52,500 nt of DNA from Paraflavisolibacter caeni (GTDB lineage Bacteria; Bacteroidota; Bacteroidia; Chitinophagales; Chitinophagaceae): contig NZ_JAOTIF010000035.1 of NCBI RefSeq assembly GCF_025628885.1, positions 1 to 52,500 on the forward strand, read 5' to 3'. The translations under genes and the position numbers were made by a program. Positions 8,644-17,600 of this stretch are shown here, piece after piece. Under the pieces are notes generated by a model. The model saw nothing but the letters and a program-made list of their open reading frames with translations. It searched no databases and was not told the origin of the DNA. Numbering within the stretch: the stretch's first letter is position 1; every line of letters begins with the position of its first letter.

Positions 8644-8703
8644 TTCAGCCATACTTGAGCCGTACTTGATCCATAGCTAAGCCTAGGAAAAGCCTAGAAA
8701 ACC
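8644..8703 (-). repeat. 11-bp-period array, distal block, copy 1
   Basis: Minus-strand units include TCCTAGGCTTA, GCTATGGATCA, AGTACGGCTCA and AGTATGGCTGA. TAC/TAG cores fall at 8652, 8663, 8674, 8684 and 8695, so spacing is 11 bp with one 10-bp step. AAGTACGGCT and GGCTGA recur in the sister array at 36561-36582. About 130 bp of non-periodic sequence separates it from the proximal block. Confidence 0.65.
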
Positions 8704-8743
8704 ATTTTTACCCCCTTCTGGTCCACTCAATCACATGTGAAAC

Positions 8744-8772
8744 TAAAAAGCCCCAACCCTACGGTCGAGGCT
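8744..8772 (-). terminator. Terminator of dxr
   Basis: On the minus strand AGCCTCGACC and GGTTGGGGCT pair with two G-U wobbles around a 4-nt loop, followed by five T, just past the dxr stop. Confidence 0.7.
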
Positions 8773-8808
8773 AATAATTTCTTAAATTTTTGGAATACTG
8801 CCCTTACT

Positions 8809-9972
8809 CTACAGTTTAATCATATCCGCAGCATAACTCCTGGCCTCACCATCACTTTCAAAATAATCTTCCAGGTTGGGCTTATCAATAAAAGGAACCT
8901 TTTGCATGGCATATTCTATAACGTCTGTCATATCGAGGAAGCCAATGCGGTTGCGCAAAAATGCATATACAGCAATCTCATTTGCGGCATTCAGCACACA
9001 GGGCAAATTCCCACCCTTATTCAAAGCCTCTACAGCCAGGGTCAAATTCCGGAAAGTGCGGAAGTCAGGCTCATCAAAAGTCAGGTTCCTTAACTTTTTA
9101 AAGTCGGCCCTTGGAAAATCATTGTGTATACGCCTGGGGAAAGCCATTGCATATTGAATAGGCAGTTTCATATCAGGCAATCCCATTTGCGCTTTAATGC
9201 TACCATCTTCAAATTGCACCATGGAGTGAATAATACTTTGTGGATGGACTACTATTTCAATTTGTTGAGGCTTTAAATTGAAAAGCCAGCGGGCTTCAAT
9301 CATTTCCAGACCCTTATTCATTAAGGTAGCCGAGTCAATCGTTATTTTAGCGCCCATGCTCCAATTCGGATGTTGCAAGGCGTGCTCGCGGCGAACATTC
9401 ACCAGGAAGTTTGGTTTCTTGCCAAAGAAAGGTCCACCTGAGGCTGTTAAAATCACTTTCTCTATAGGATTGCGCAATTCACCTACAAGGCATTGAAAAA
9501 TGGCAGAATGTTCAGAGTCAACAGGAATGATCGGTACTCTCTTTTCAACAGCAGTGCGCATGACAATGTCGCCGGCAACTACAAGTGTTTCCTTATTCGC
9601 CAGGGCAATTGGCTTGCCTGCATGAATAGCATTTAATGTTGGTTTTAGTCCTGCATAACCAACAATGGCCGCCAGCATCAAGTCGTAGCAATCCATGGAA
9701 GCCACTTCCTCCAAAGCCTTCTCACCAGCAAATACCTTTATATCTGTTTTAGAGAGTGCTCCTTTTACAGCCTCATATTTTTGCTCATCTCCGATCACCA
9801 CAATATTGGGCTGGTATTTCAATGCCTGGTCTATCAGTAAATCTGCATTAGCATTGGCTGTTAAGATCTCTACAGAAAATTTATCTGGGTTGGCTTCAAT
9901 TACATCTAAGGCTTGCTTGCCTATAGATCCGGTTGAGCCAAATATAGCGATACGTTTAGTCGATGAATTCAT
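8809..9972 (-). CDS. dxr: 1-deoxy-D-xylulose 5-phosphate reductoisomerase
   Basis: Converts DXP to 2-C-methyl-D-erythritol 4-phosphate with NADPH, the committed step of the non-mevalonate isoprenoid pathway. At 387 residues it is full length. The N-terminal Rossmann motif GSTGSIGKQALDVI (11-24) binds NADPH; ALANKETLVVAG, VDSEHSAIFQC, LTASGGPF and the metal/substrate region TIDSATLMNKGLEMIEA are all present. It lies 53 bp downstream of the GH3 gene on the same strand, with a short hairpin between them, so it probably has its own promoter. Confidence 0.97.
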   Translation of the reverse strand: MNSSTKRIAIFGSTGSIGKQALDVIEANPDKFSVEILTANANADLLIDQALKYQPNIVVIGDEQKYEAVKGALSKTDIKVFAGEKALEEVASMDCYDLMLAAIVGYAGLKPTLNAIHAGKPIALANKETLVVAGDIVMRTAVEKRVPIIPVDSEHSAIFQCLVGELRNPIEKVILTASGGPFFGKKPNFLVNVRREHALQHPNWSMGAKITIDSATLMNKGLEMIEARWLFNLKPQQIEIVVHPQSIIHSMVQFEDGSIKAQMGLPDMKLPIQYAMAFPRRIHNDFPRADFKKLRNLTFDEPDFRTFRNLTLAVEALNKGGNLPCVLNAANEIAVYAFLRNRIGFLDMTDVIEYAMQKVPFIDKPNLEDYFESDGEARSYAADMIKL

Positions 9973-9989
9973 GTTAATGAGCTAATGGG

Positions 9990-10008
9990 AAAATCCCGTA
10001 GCACGGGA
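9990..10008 (-). terminator. Short hairpin between GH3 gene and dxr
   Basis: On the minus strand TCCCGT and ACGGGA pair around a 3-nt loop and are followed by TTTT. The stem is only 6 bp, so termination is likely partial. Confidence 0.45.
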
Positions 10009-10025
10009 CAGTTTTTAAAAATGTG

Positions 10026-11525
10026 CTAATGATTTTCTGTCCAGGGTCTCAGTTCCTCTGCAAGTTTACGATCGTTGCTCAACCTCGGTACCTTATTCTG
10101 ACCGCCTAACTTGCCTATTGATTTCATATAATCAATAAAGCCATTCTTTTTTACTATAGTAATTTTCAATGGCTGAAGGATGTTTCCTGTAATCAAATCA
10201 TCATAATAGATGTTCTTGCTACGCAAATTGTCATCTACTTGCTTTGCAAACTTAGCTAAATCAACTGGAGACTTTTCAAATTCTATAAACCACTCATGGT
10301 AACTCTTCCCTTCGCCCTGTTGGATCATGGGCGCCACAGTAAACTCTGTGATGTGGACATTATTTTCCCTTACTGCTTTCATGAGACTGAATTCCACTTC
10401 CTCTCCTATTACATGTTCTCCAAAGGCTGAGATAAAATGTTTGATACGGCCTGAAACGACAAGACGGTAAGGATTGGTGGAAACAAATTTTACAGTGTCG
10501 CCAATGTTGTAACTCCACAAGCCAGCATTACTATTGATGATAAGGGCATAGTTCTCTCCCACTTTTACATCATGTAAAGAAAGGCGGGTAGGATTTTCAT
10601 TGAATATTTCCGCGGTTGGTATAAACTCAAAGAAAATACCGCTGTTGGTGTTCAATAAAAGTCCTTCTTCCTTTTGAGTATCCTGGAAAGCAAAGAATCC
10701 CTCTGATGCAGGAAAGGTTTCTATCGTAGCCACATTTCTGCCAATGCTTTCGAGCAGCTTGGCCTTATAGGGCTGAAAGTTGACACCGCCATGAACCAGT
10801 ACTTGGAAATTGGGGAATAGGTCACCAACTTTTTTTCCTGAGCGCTCTATCAATCGGTCAAAATACATCTGCACCCAAGGTGGAATACCACTGATCAGCG
10901 ACATATCCATATTAATGGTTTCATCGACAATCTTATTGAGCTTGGTTTCCCAGTCTTCAATACAATTTGTCTCATAAGTGGGTAACTGATTCGTACGCAG
11001 ATAATTCGGAATATGGTGGTTCACAATCCCACTCAGTCTCCCGGTAGGAATGTCAGCAATCCTTTCCAGTTCAGGAGAACCGGAAAGAAAGATCATTTTC
11101 TCATCTGCAAAACTGGTGTTGCCACTTTCGGACATGTAGCAAAGCAGGGCATTTCTTGCAGAATTGATATGGTTTGGAATAGACTCCTTAGTAATAGGTA
11201 TGTACTTTACGCCACTGGTAGTTCCGGATGTCTTAGCGAAGTAGATAGGCTTACCACGCCATAATATATTATGCTTGCCCTCCTTTAGTTTTTGGATATA
11301 GGGCTTATATTGTTCATAGTCACGAATTGGCACTGCCTGTTTAAATTCCTGATAACTGGTAATTGCATCAAACCTGTGCTCTTTACCAAACTCTGTCGCT
11401 TTAGCAGTTTTTATCAGTTCTTTAAGAATTGCATTTTGATCCTCAAGAGCCGTAGCCATGCTTCGCTGAATACTCTTGTGTACATAAGATGCAAATGGTT
11501 TTGCCAGGAAAGATTTGATTTTCAT
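10026..11525 (-). CDS. GH3-family acyl-adenylate/amido synthetase-like protein
   Basis: About 500 residues. The bacterial GH3 proteins are related to plant auxin-conjugating enzymes of the ANL adenylating superfamily and would activate a carboxylate as acyl-AMP and join it to an amine; the bacterial substrate is not known. Visible signatures are YFAKTSGTTSGVKYIPIT (nucleotide-binding loop), ETFPASEGFFAFQD and WSYNIGDTVKFVS. I chose the ATG at 11525 (MKIKSFLAKPF) because family members begin this way; an in-frame ATG at 11549 is also possible, and the frame is open to 11588. It is divergent from rplU. Confidence 0.85.
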   Translation of the reverse strand: MKIKSFLAKPFASYVHKSIQRSMATALEDQNAILKELIKTAKATEFGKEHRFDAITSYQEFKQAVPIRDYEQYKPYIQKLKEGKHNILWRGKPIYFAKTSGTTSGVKYIPITKESIPNHINSARNALLCYMSESGNTSFADEKMIFLSGSPELERIADIPTGRLSGIVNHHIPNYLRTNQLPTYETNCIEDWETKLNKIVDETINMDMSLISGIPPWVQMYFDRLIERSGKKVGDLFPNFQVLVHGGVNFQPYKAKLLESIGRNVATIETFPASEGFFAFQDTQKEEGLLLNTNSGIFFEFIPTAEIFNENPTRLSLHDVKVGENYALIINSNAGLWSYNIGDTVKFVSTNPYRLVVSGRIKHFISAFGEHVIGEEVEFSLMKAVRENNVHITEFTVAPMIQQGEGKSYHEWFIEFEKSPVDLAKFAKQVDDNLRSKNIYYDDLITGNILQPLKITIVKKNGFIDYMKSIGKLGGQNKVPRLSNDRKLAEELRPWTENH

Positions 11526-11648
11526 AGCTTTGTGAACTTTTTCAGCCATTTTAAATATACGCTGAACTAGGCAGGCTGAAGACGCCACAAATATAGGTGA
11601 TACAACTTAAGACCTTTGTAAATATCATTTAAAAGAAGTGACAAAATG

Positions 11649-11679
11649 TTTGTTGCTTCAAAAATTACTCTTACCTTTG
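11649..11679 (+). promoter_or_regulatory. Bacteroidota-type promoter of rplU-rpmA
   Basis: TTTG at 11649-11652 and TACCTTTG at 11672-11679 with exactly 19 bases between match the Bacteroidota sigma-A consensus TTTG-N19-TAnnTTTG. It ends 22 bases before the rplU start, so the leader is very short. Confidence 0.75.
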
Positions 11680-11701
11680 CCGTCCTAATTTTTGAACCGT
11701 T

Positions 11702-12004
11702 ATGTTTGCAGTTGTAAAAATAGCCGGCCAGCAATTCAAAGTTGAAAAGGATCAAACTTTGTATGTTCCTCACGTAGAAGGAAACGCCGGTGATAAGATT
11801 GAGCTTTCTGATGTGATTTTGGCTGATAGCGATGGTAATTTGACTGTAGGTGATGCCATTAAAGTAAAAGTACAGGCCGAGATTCTCGATCATGTAAAAG
11901 GCGAAACAGTAATTGCGTATAAACAAAAACGCAGAAAAGGTTTCCGCAAAAAGAAAGGTCATCGTACCCAGTATACAAAAATCAAAATCAGTGACATTGC
12001 ATAA
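11702..12004 (+). CDS. rplU: 50S ribosomal protein L21
   Basis: A 100-residue L21 that binds 23S rRNA in the large subunit. It starts MFAVVKIAGQQFKVEKDQ and ends in the basic rRNA-binding tail KRRKGFRKKKGHRTQYTKIK, both diagnostic. Length is normal (about 103). It is the first gene of the rplU-rpmA pair and follows a strong consensus promoter. Confidence 0.98.
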   Translation: MFAVVKIAGQQFKVEKDQTLYVPHVEGNAGDKIELSDVILADSDGNLTVGDAIKVKVQAEILDHVKGETVIAYKQKRRKGFRKKKGHRTQYTKIKISDIA

Positions 12005-12074
12005 CTGTTAGTTGTTTTTAAATAACAGGATATCAATTTCAAATTACTAATCTCAAAATTCAAATCTTTTTATC

Positions 12075-12341
12075 ATGGCACATAAAAAAGGTGAAGGTAG
12101 TGTAAAGAACGGCCGCGATTCACAAAGCAAACGCTTAGGTGTTAAAATATTTGGTGGCCAACCAGCTACTGCAGGTAATATTTTAGTTCGTCAACGTGGT
12201 ACTGTTTACCATCCTGGTAAAAACGTTGGTGTTGGTAAAGACTTTACTTTGTTTGCACTGACTGACGGCGTTGTTGAATTCCGTAAAGGCAGAAATGACA
12301 GAACGCTTGTTTCTGTAAATGCTGTTGAAGCCACTGCTTAA
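12075..12341 (+). CDS. rpmA: 50S ribosomal protein L27
   Basis: An 88-residue L27 whose N-terminal tail reaches the peptidyl-transferase centre. [20 protein letters not shown] and LGVKIFGGQ at the start are typical. The N-terminus has no extra pre-sequence of the Firmicutes type, so no processing is needed. It follows rplU by 70 bp in the same direction and is followed by a hairpin. Confidence 0.98.
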   Translation: MAHKKGEGSVKNGRDSQSKRLGVKIFGGQPATAGNILVRQRGTVYHPGKNVGVGKDFTLFALTDGVVEFRKGRNDRTLVSVNAVEATA

Positions 12342-12403
12342 GATCATTGTTTGTTGAAGTCATTGCTTTAATAGCATGGCATGGAAGTTGTTAAAAATTT
12401 GTC

Positions 12404-12432
12404 AAGTAAAAATATTGTTTCTATTTTTACTT
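12404..12432 (+). terminator. Hairpin after rpmA
   Basis: AAGTAAAAATA and TATTTTTACTT form a perfect 11-bp, AT-only-rich stem around a 7-nt loop, with a T-rich run shortly after. It separates rpmA from the H1-like gene. Confidence 0.6.
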
Positions 12433-12468
12433 CGTCAAGTTTTTTACTAACCATTAAATTCAACAAAC

Positions 12469-12741
12469 ATGGCAACAGCAAAAAAAGCTGCTGTGAAAAA
12501 AGCAGCTGCTAAAAAAACAGCAGTTAAGAAGGCCGCCGTAAAGAAAGCAGCTCCCAAAAAAGCAGCTCCCAAAAAAGCAGCAGTAAAAAAAGTAGCCGTA
12601 AAGAAAGCCGCTCCTAAAAAAGTAGCAGTAAAAAAAGCAGCTCCTAAAAAAGCAGCTCCTAAAAAAGCAGCCGTAAAGAAAGCCGTAGCAAAAAAAGCCG
12701 CTCCTAAGAAAGCTGCAACTAGCAAGTCTTCCAAAAAATAA
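12469..12741 (+). CDS. Histone H1-like Ala/Lys-rich protein
   Basis: A 90-residue protein built almost wholly of A, K, P, V and T in repeats such as KKAAPKKAAPKKAAVKK. There are no acidic residues and no folded domain. It resembles the C-terminal tail of eukaryotic H1 and the bacterial Hc1/Hc2-like proteins, which bind and compact DNA electrostatically. The start is the ATG at 12469, directly followed by the repeat. The repetitive DNA (AAAAAAGCAGCTCCT-like units) makes copy-number change by slippage likely between strains. It lies downstream of rpmA with its own leader and has a strong terminator. Confidence 0.85.
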   Translation: MATAKKAAVKKAAAKKTAVKKAAVKKAAPKKAAPKKAAVKKVAVKKAAPKKVAVKKAAPKKAAPKKAAVKKAVAKKAAPKKAATSKSSKK

Positions 12742-12796
12742 GACAGCTTCAAGAAGATCTCAGATTGTTCTTCTTAGTTATAAAGAAAAAAATAAA

Positions 12797-12823
12797 AAGG
12801 TCCCGGTTCTCCGGGACTTTTTT
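12797..12823 (+). terminator. Terminator of the H1-like gene
   Basis: GTCCCGG and CCGGGAC form a GC-rich 7-bp stem around a TTCT loop, extended by an A run before and a T run after it. Confidence 0.88.
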
Positions 12824-12956
12824 ATTTTCCTCAATTTATAAATCAATACGGATTTAAAAGTTTTTAACAAAGGAGGAATTGGATGGCAAGTTGTCGTACA
12901 GGGTTTACTATTTTTACACTCTGACTAGCGACAAAAAAATCATTCAACTTCTGTTT

Positions 12957-14642
12957 ATGGACAACTATGCAATAGCTGATCAATTATCATTGCTTTCTAA
13001 ACTTATGGATATCCATGGAGAGAATCCTTTTAAGAGCAAAAGCTATTCAGGTGCTGCATTCACTATTGAAAAACTGCCTCAACCAATCACAACCCTTCCT
13101 CCTGAAAAATTAATTAAGATAAAAGGAATAGGAGAAAGCGTTGGGCAAAAAGTTCTTGAATTGATTGATACCGGGGAGTTACAAGTTCTGAAGGAGCTTG
13201 TTGCGATTACACCTGAAGGCGTATTGGAGATGATGAATATTAGAGGGTTAGGCCCCAAAAAAATTCATACGATCTGGAAAGAAATGCGTATAAGCACCAT
13301 CGAAGAATTAAAAGTAGCTTGCCTCAATAAAAGAATTGCTGAAAAAAAAGGCTTCGGAGAAAAGACCCAACAAAGCATCTTAGAAGAAATACAATTCCAG
13401 GAAAATAATGTAGGTAAGGTCTTATACGCTCAGATAGAATACTTCGTGGATGCTTTCCAGCAAAAGTTCAAAGACCATTTCCCGGATCATAAAATTGAAG
13501 TTGTTGGCGAATTTCGCCGTCAGTTAGAGATCATTGATAATTTAGAGTGGGTAACAACTGCCGGTCGTCAGGAATTAACAAATTTTCTTTTACATCGAGG
13601 TTTTGAATTAGTAGCGGAAAAGGATACTAAAATCATAGTACAGACAGACAATAACTTACAATTTCAATTTTTCCTTGCCAATGAAGCAAACTTCTTTTCA
13701 TTAGTATTTGAAAAAAGTTGCAGTAAAGATTTCTATACTGCCTGGCGGAGCATTAGTAAAGAAGTGATGGTCTCAACCCCGGGAAGCGAAGAAGAAATAT
13801 TCCAATCTGCCAACCTTCCTTATATACCTCCCTTTTTAAGGGAAAAGAAGAGTATTATTGAAAGAATACATCATTTAAATCTGCCTGACCTTGTTCAAAC
13901 ATCTCAAATAAAAGGGCTGATACATTCTCACAGTAATTGGAGCGATGGTGCATATACAATCGAGGACATGGCTCAAGAACTCAAAAACATTGGTTTTGAG
14001 TACATGGTGATATCTGATCACTCAAAGGCGGCTTATTATGCCAATGGCCTTTCAGAGGAACGAATCCGGGAACAGCATTTTTATATTGACTCCTTGAATG
14101 CCCAATTGGCACCTTTTAAAATATTTAAAAGTATAGAATGCGATATTCTGAATGATGGTACTATGGATTATCCGGACAAGATTCTCGCCACTTTTGACAT
14201 GGTAATTGCTTCCATTCACAGTAATTTAAATATGGATGAAGATAAAGCTATGAAGCGCATTCTTGGCGCTATTACCAATCCATATGTTACGATGCTTGGT
14301 CATCTTAGTGGACGAAGATTACTCATCAGAAGACCTTATCCTTTAGATTATAAAACCGTGATCGATGCCTGTGCTGAACACAAAGTCGTAATAGAGGTCA
14401 ATGCATTTCCTGAACGTCTGGACATTGACTGGCGCTGGATTGATTATGCTTTAGAAAAAGGTGTGTTGCTTTCCATCAACTCAGATGCGCATTCATTGGA
14501 TGACTTCAAAAACTTGAAATATGGGGTATTGGCAGCACAGAAAGGAGGATTAACAAACCAATACAACGTTAGCAGTTTTGGACTGGAACAATTTGAAAGT
14601 TTCTTGAAAGAACAGAAGATGGTAAGGGCATCAAAAGTATGA
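12957..14642 (+). CDS. PolX-family protein with PHP domain; polymerase centre degenerate
   Basis: 561 residues from the ATG at 12957; an in-frame TTG at 12879 gives a 26-residue extension without family resemblance. The N-terminal helix-hairpin-helix region (LDIHGENPF-like start, KIKGIGESVGQKV, IRGLGPKKI) binds DNA. In the palm, the normal GDIDIL-type metal site is replaced by EIIDNLEWV and the later conserved aspartate strand by IIVQTDNNLQF, so nucleotide addition is doubtful. The C-terminal PHP domain keeps its metal ligands: HSHSNWSDG, VISDHSK, ECDI, SIHSN, GHLSGR, INSDAHS. It probably acts as a 3'-5' exonuclease or phosphoesterase in base-excision repair. Confidence 0.85.
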   Translation: MDNYAIADQLSLLSKLMDIHGENPFKSKSYSGAAFTIEKLPQPITTLPPEKLIKIKGIGESVGQKVLELIDTGELQVLKELVAITPEGVLEMMNIRGLGPKKIHTIWKEMRISTIEELKVACLNKRIAEKKGFGEKTQQSILEEIQFQENNVGKVLYAQIEYFVDAFQQKFKDHFPDHKIEVVGEFRRQLEIIDNLEWVTTAGRQELTNFLLHRGFELVAEKDTKIIVQTDNNLQFQFFLANEANFFSLVFEKSCSKDFYTAWRSISKEVMVSTPGSEEEIFQSANLPYIPPFLREKKSIIERIHHLNLPDLVQTSQIKGLIHSHSNWSDGAYTIEDMAQELKNIGFEYMVISDHSKAAYYANGLSEERIREQHFYIDSLNAQLAPFKIFKSIECDILNDGTMDYPDKILATFDMVIASIHSNLNMDEDKAMKRILGAITNPYVTMLGHLSGRRLLIRRPYPLDYKTVIDACAEHKVVIEVNAFPERLDIDWRWIDYALEKGVLLSINSDAHSLDDFKNLKYGVLAAQKGGLTNQYNVSSFGLEQFESFLKEQKMVRASKV

Positions 14643-14682
14643 ACTACTTTAAAAAGCATTGAATCTGGTAACGATTGTAGCC

Positions 14683-17600
14683 TCAAATGTTATCAGGTTC
14701 ATCGACATATGATCCATGATTATTGACGATTGATGTCTCGATCTTTAGTTTCGCCGGTAATTGAACAAAAAAGGTTGTGCCTTTGCCTTCCTCTGTTTCA
14801 AACCAGATTTCACCGCCGGCTTGTTCAACGATTCCTTTGCACATGGCAAGTCCGAGCCCGGTACCGGACGACTTGGTTGTAAAGTTTGGAGTGAAAATTC
14901 TTTGGTGCATTTCAAAAGGAATTCCTTCACCATTATCTATAACGCTCACCAATATGGCATTGTCCCTGGAGACTTCGGATATTATAATTTTGCAGTGATC
15001 TTTTTGTGCGCAAGATTCTACCGCATTTGTCAAAAGATTGGTAAACAAACGGTTTATGTGTGTTCTGTCAGCATTTAGCTGTACCTCTCCTTCCAGCTTG
15101 TTCCAGGTGATCTTTACTTTGGGATTGGTTTTGTACAAATCCATCAAGGATTCCAGCACATGGTGAAGATCAAATTGCTCGATATTCCTGTTGCCTATAT
15201 TGGCAAACCTTGAAAAATCTGCTGCTATTTTTGAAAGGTGATCAATTTGTTCAACTAAAGTATTGGCAACACGGGTAGTCAACTCATTTATGTTTGGCTG
15301 GTTGTTGTTGATCGCTTTTTGCAGGTACTGTATGCTCAATTTCATTGGAGTGAGAGGGTTTTTGATTTCATGTGCCACCTGCCTGGCCATTTCACGCCAC
15401 GCTCCTTCTCTTTCACTTTTTGCAAGAGCTGCAGCGCTTTCTTCCAACTTGTGAACCATTTTATTGTAATGTTTAACCAGTTCTCCAATCTCATCTTTTT
15501 TCGTCCAAACAATTTCTTCGTTGGCTTTTCCAAGTGTAATTTCCCGCATTTTATTACCAATAACAGAGAAGGAGCGCGTAATCCTGTTGGTTATAAACAG
15601 TGCGATAACGCCTGCAATTAAGAATATAAATGCATTAAGGTTTATGATCGTAACTAAGAAGTTGGAAATTTCCTGTTGTAATTCCTGTCCTGTTGTAAAA
15701 TATGGAATATTCAGGTAAGCATAAGCATGTCCGCTGTCATTGCGAACAGGTGTATAAATGCTAAGGTATTCAAGAGAGCTCATTGATTCTTTTTGAACAT
15801 AGTGCACCTGGCGCAGCCTGTTCAAATGGTAATATGCAATAGGATGAATCTTTGTGCTGAGCACTCCTCTTTGATATACCTCTGCATTTGAATATACCTG
15901 CAAGTTCCCCTGTACATCATATACATTTACTTCACGATTATGGATATTAGCTACTTCCTCCACCAGCTTTTTTAGGTTGGCTTTAGATGCTGAGTCATAG
16001 ATGTTTGAAATATCATCAATTGAGCCTTGTTCCGACATGCGCCTTTGCATCTCTTTCACCATAATACCCGAAGTTTCACTCAACTTATCAATGTTATTGC
16101 GATTGTAACGGGTAATAAAAAATGAGATCGTTGCGACACCAATAATTAAAAAGGATAAAACACTGATAAATATTACAGTGCCGTGTACCTGAGAGCGAAT
16201 ACTCAATTCAGAAAAGGCGTTTAAAAGGTTCCATCCGTATGTAGCGCGTAGAAGTAAAACCACTAATTGAAGTGAGGCGACCATGATCAGAAAAGCACAG
16301 AAAAAGTAGGAGAACAAAGTAATGCTTTCTAAAAAAGTATCACGCTTCTTTGCTGTCACTACAACTTTATTGTTTGTCGCCTTATACCAAAGTTCATCAT
16401 AGTCTCCATTAACTCTTGTCTCATATTCCTTTTTAGGAATTTCTTTATATGTTAGAACGGTGGGAAATGGATATTTACTGGAGGCTGAAATTAGAATTCC
16501 TTTATTATTATAGACTGCAAAGGGATAATATTCTGATTCAATATCTCTTTTATTCACCTGCCGGAATAGCTCCGGAGTCAAATTTTCTGACCCATATTTA
16601 ACTGGTGAAGAAACTATAAATACTGTTCCTTTAATACCCGTGGAATCCTCAACAATACGCCTGGTTATATAAGTTATCTTATCGAAAGAGGGTTCGTGGT
16701 AATAAAGGTCAGGAATACCAGTAGGCTTGCTGCGTATGGTAAATATACTGTTCAGTTCTGAAAATGTTGAAGGATCTGTGTTGTTCAAACCATGGTAGAG
16801 AGAATCGAAAACAAAAAGCTCTGTGTTATAGGCCCTGCGATAACCAGCAAACATGTTCTCTTTTATGATACTATCCCGTAAGAAACGGTTAGAAGTCGGA
16901 TTTAAAAAACGATAATAGTTTTTTGCAAAGAACTCCTTGTCCAGGTAATTCAATGCAATACTTAAAGTTCGCTCCTGTGATGGATCTGTTAATTCATTCT
17001 GTTTCTCAGCAAAGTTTTTCTGTGTTTTCAACTCCTTTTTCTGGTTTTCACTCAAAATGACAACTGAAAGGGAAACAGAAAATACAAAGATCCAAAACAA
17101 CATACCTGCAGTTGTTGCACGGAAACGGTTAATGATGGATTGTTCCTGACTTAAGAGAAACGTATAGATTACTAACCATAATAATACAGGGATATGAAAA
17201 AGAACTATTGAGTTGCCGGAATGGAAAGTAAGATTAAAAAGTCCCACGGCAACGATAATGAAATAAATCAGTATCTGCCTTTTTGCAAATGCAGGTAAGA
17301 TTAATTGAAACAATAGCCTGGTAAAGTAATAATAAGATAATGAAAGAAGCGCCAGAACAATAAATCCAACTGCTGTATAAATTGTCAGCGTAAAAAAGAA
17401 GGTTACATTAAAAGAAATACTGGAATCTGCAACAAGACTCCGAACAATATCAGCCAGAAGAAATGTAGATAAAATCAGAACCCAAAGACACAAGCCCCCG
17501 ACTATATAGCTCCAGGGTTCCTTAAAAAAAGCAGGCACCTGTCTTCCTGGACCTTTTTTATACCATGTAAAAAGAACAATCCAGCAAAAAACAATCGCAT

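Noticed and set aside
11567-11962. 131-residue minus-strand ORF over rplU
   Set aside because: Lies opposite the ribosomal protein gene; low-complexity Phe/Tyr/Ile composition typical of a shadow.
12447-12752. 101-residue minus-strand ORF rich in Phe/Ala
   Set aside because: Exact shadow of the Ala/Lys repeat gene on the other strand; composition follows from the complement.
12879-12956. TTG start for the PolX protein behind an AGGAGG site
   Set aside because: The site is only two bases from the TTG, and the added residues are hydrophobic without family match; ATG 12957 starts at the conserved region.
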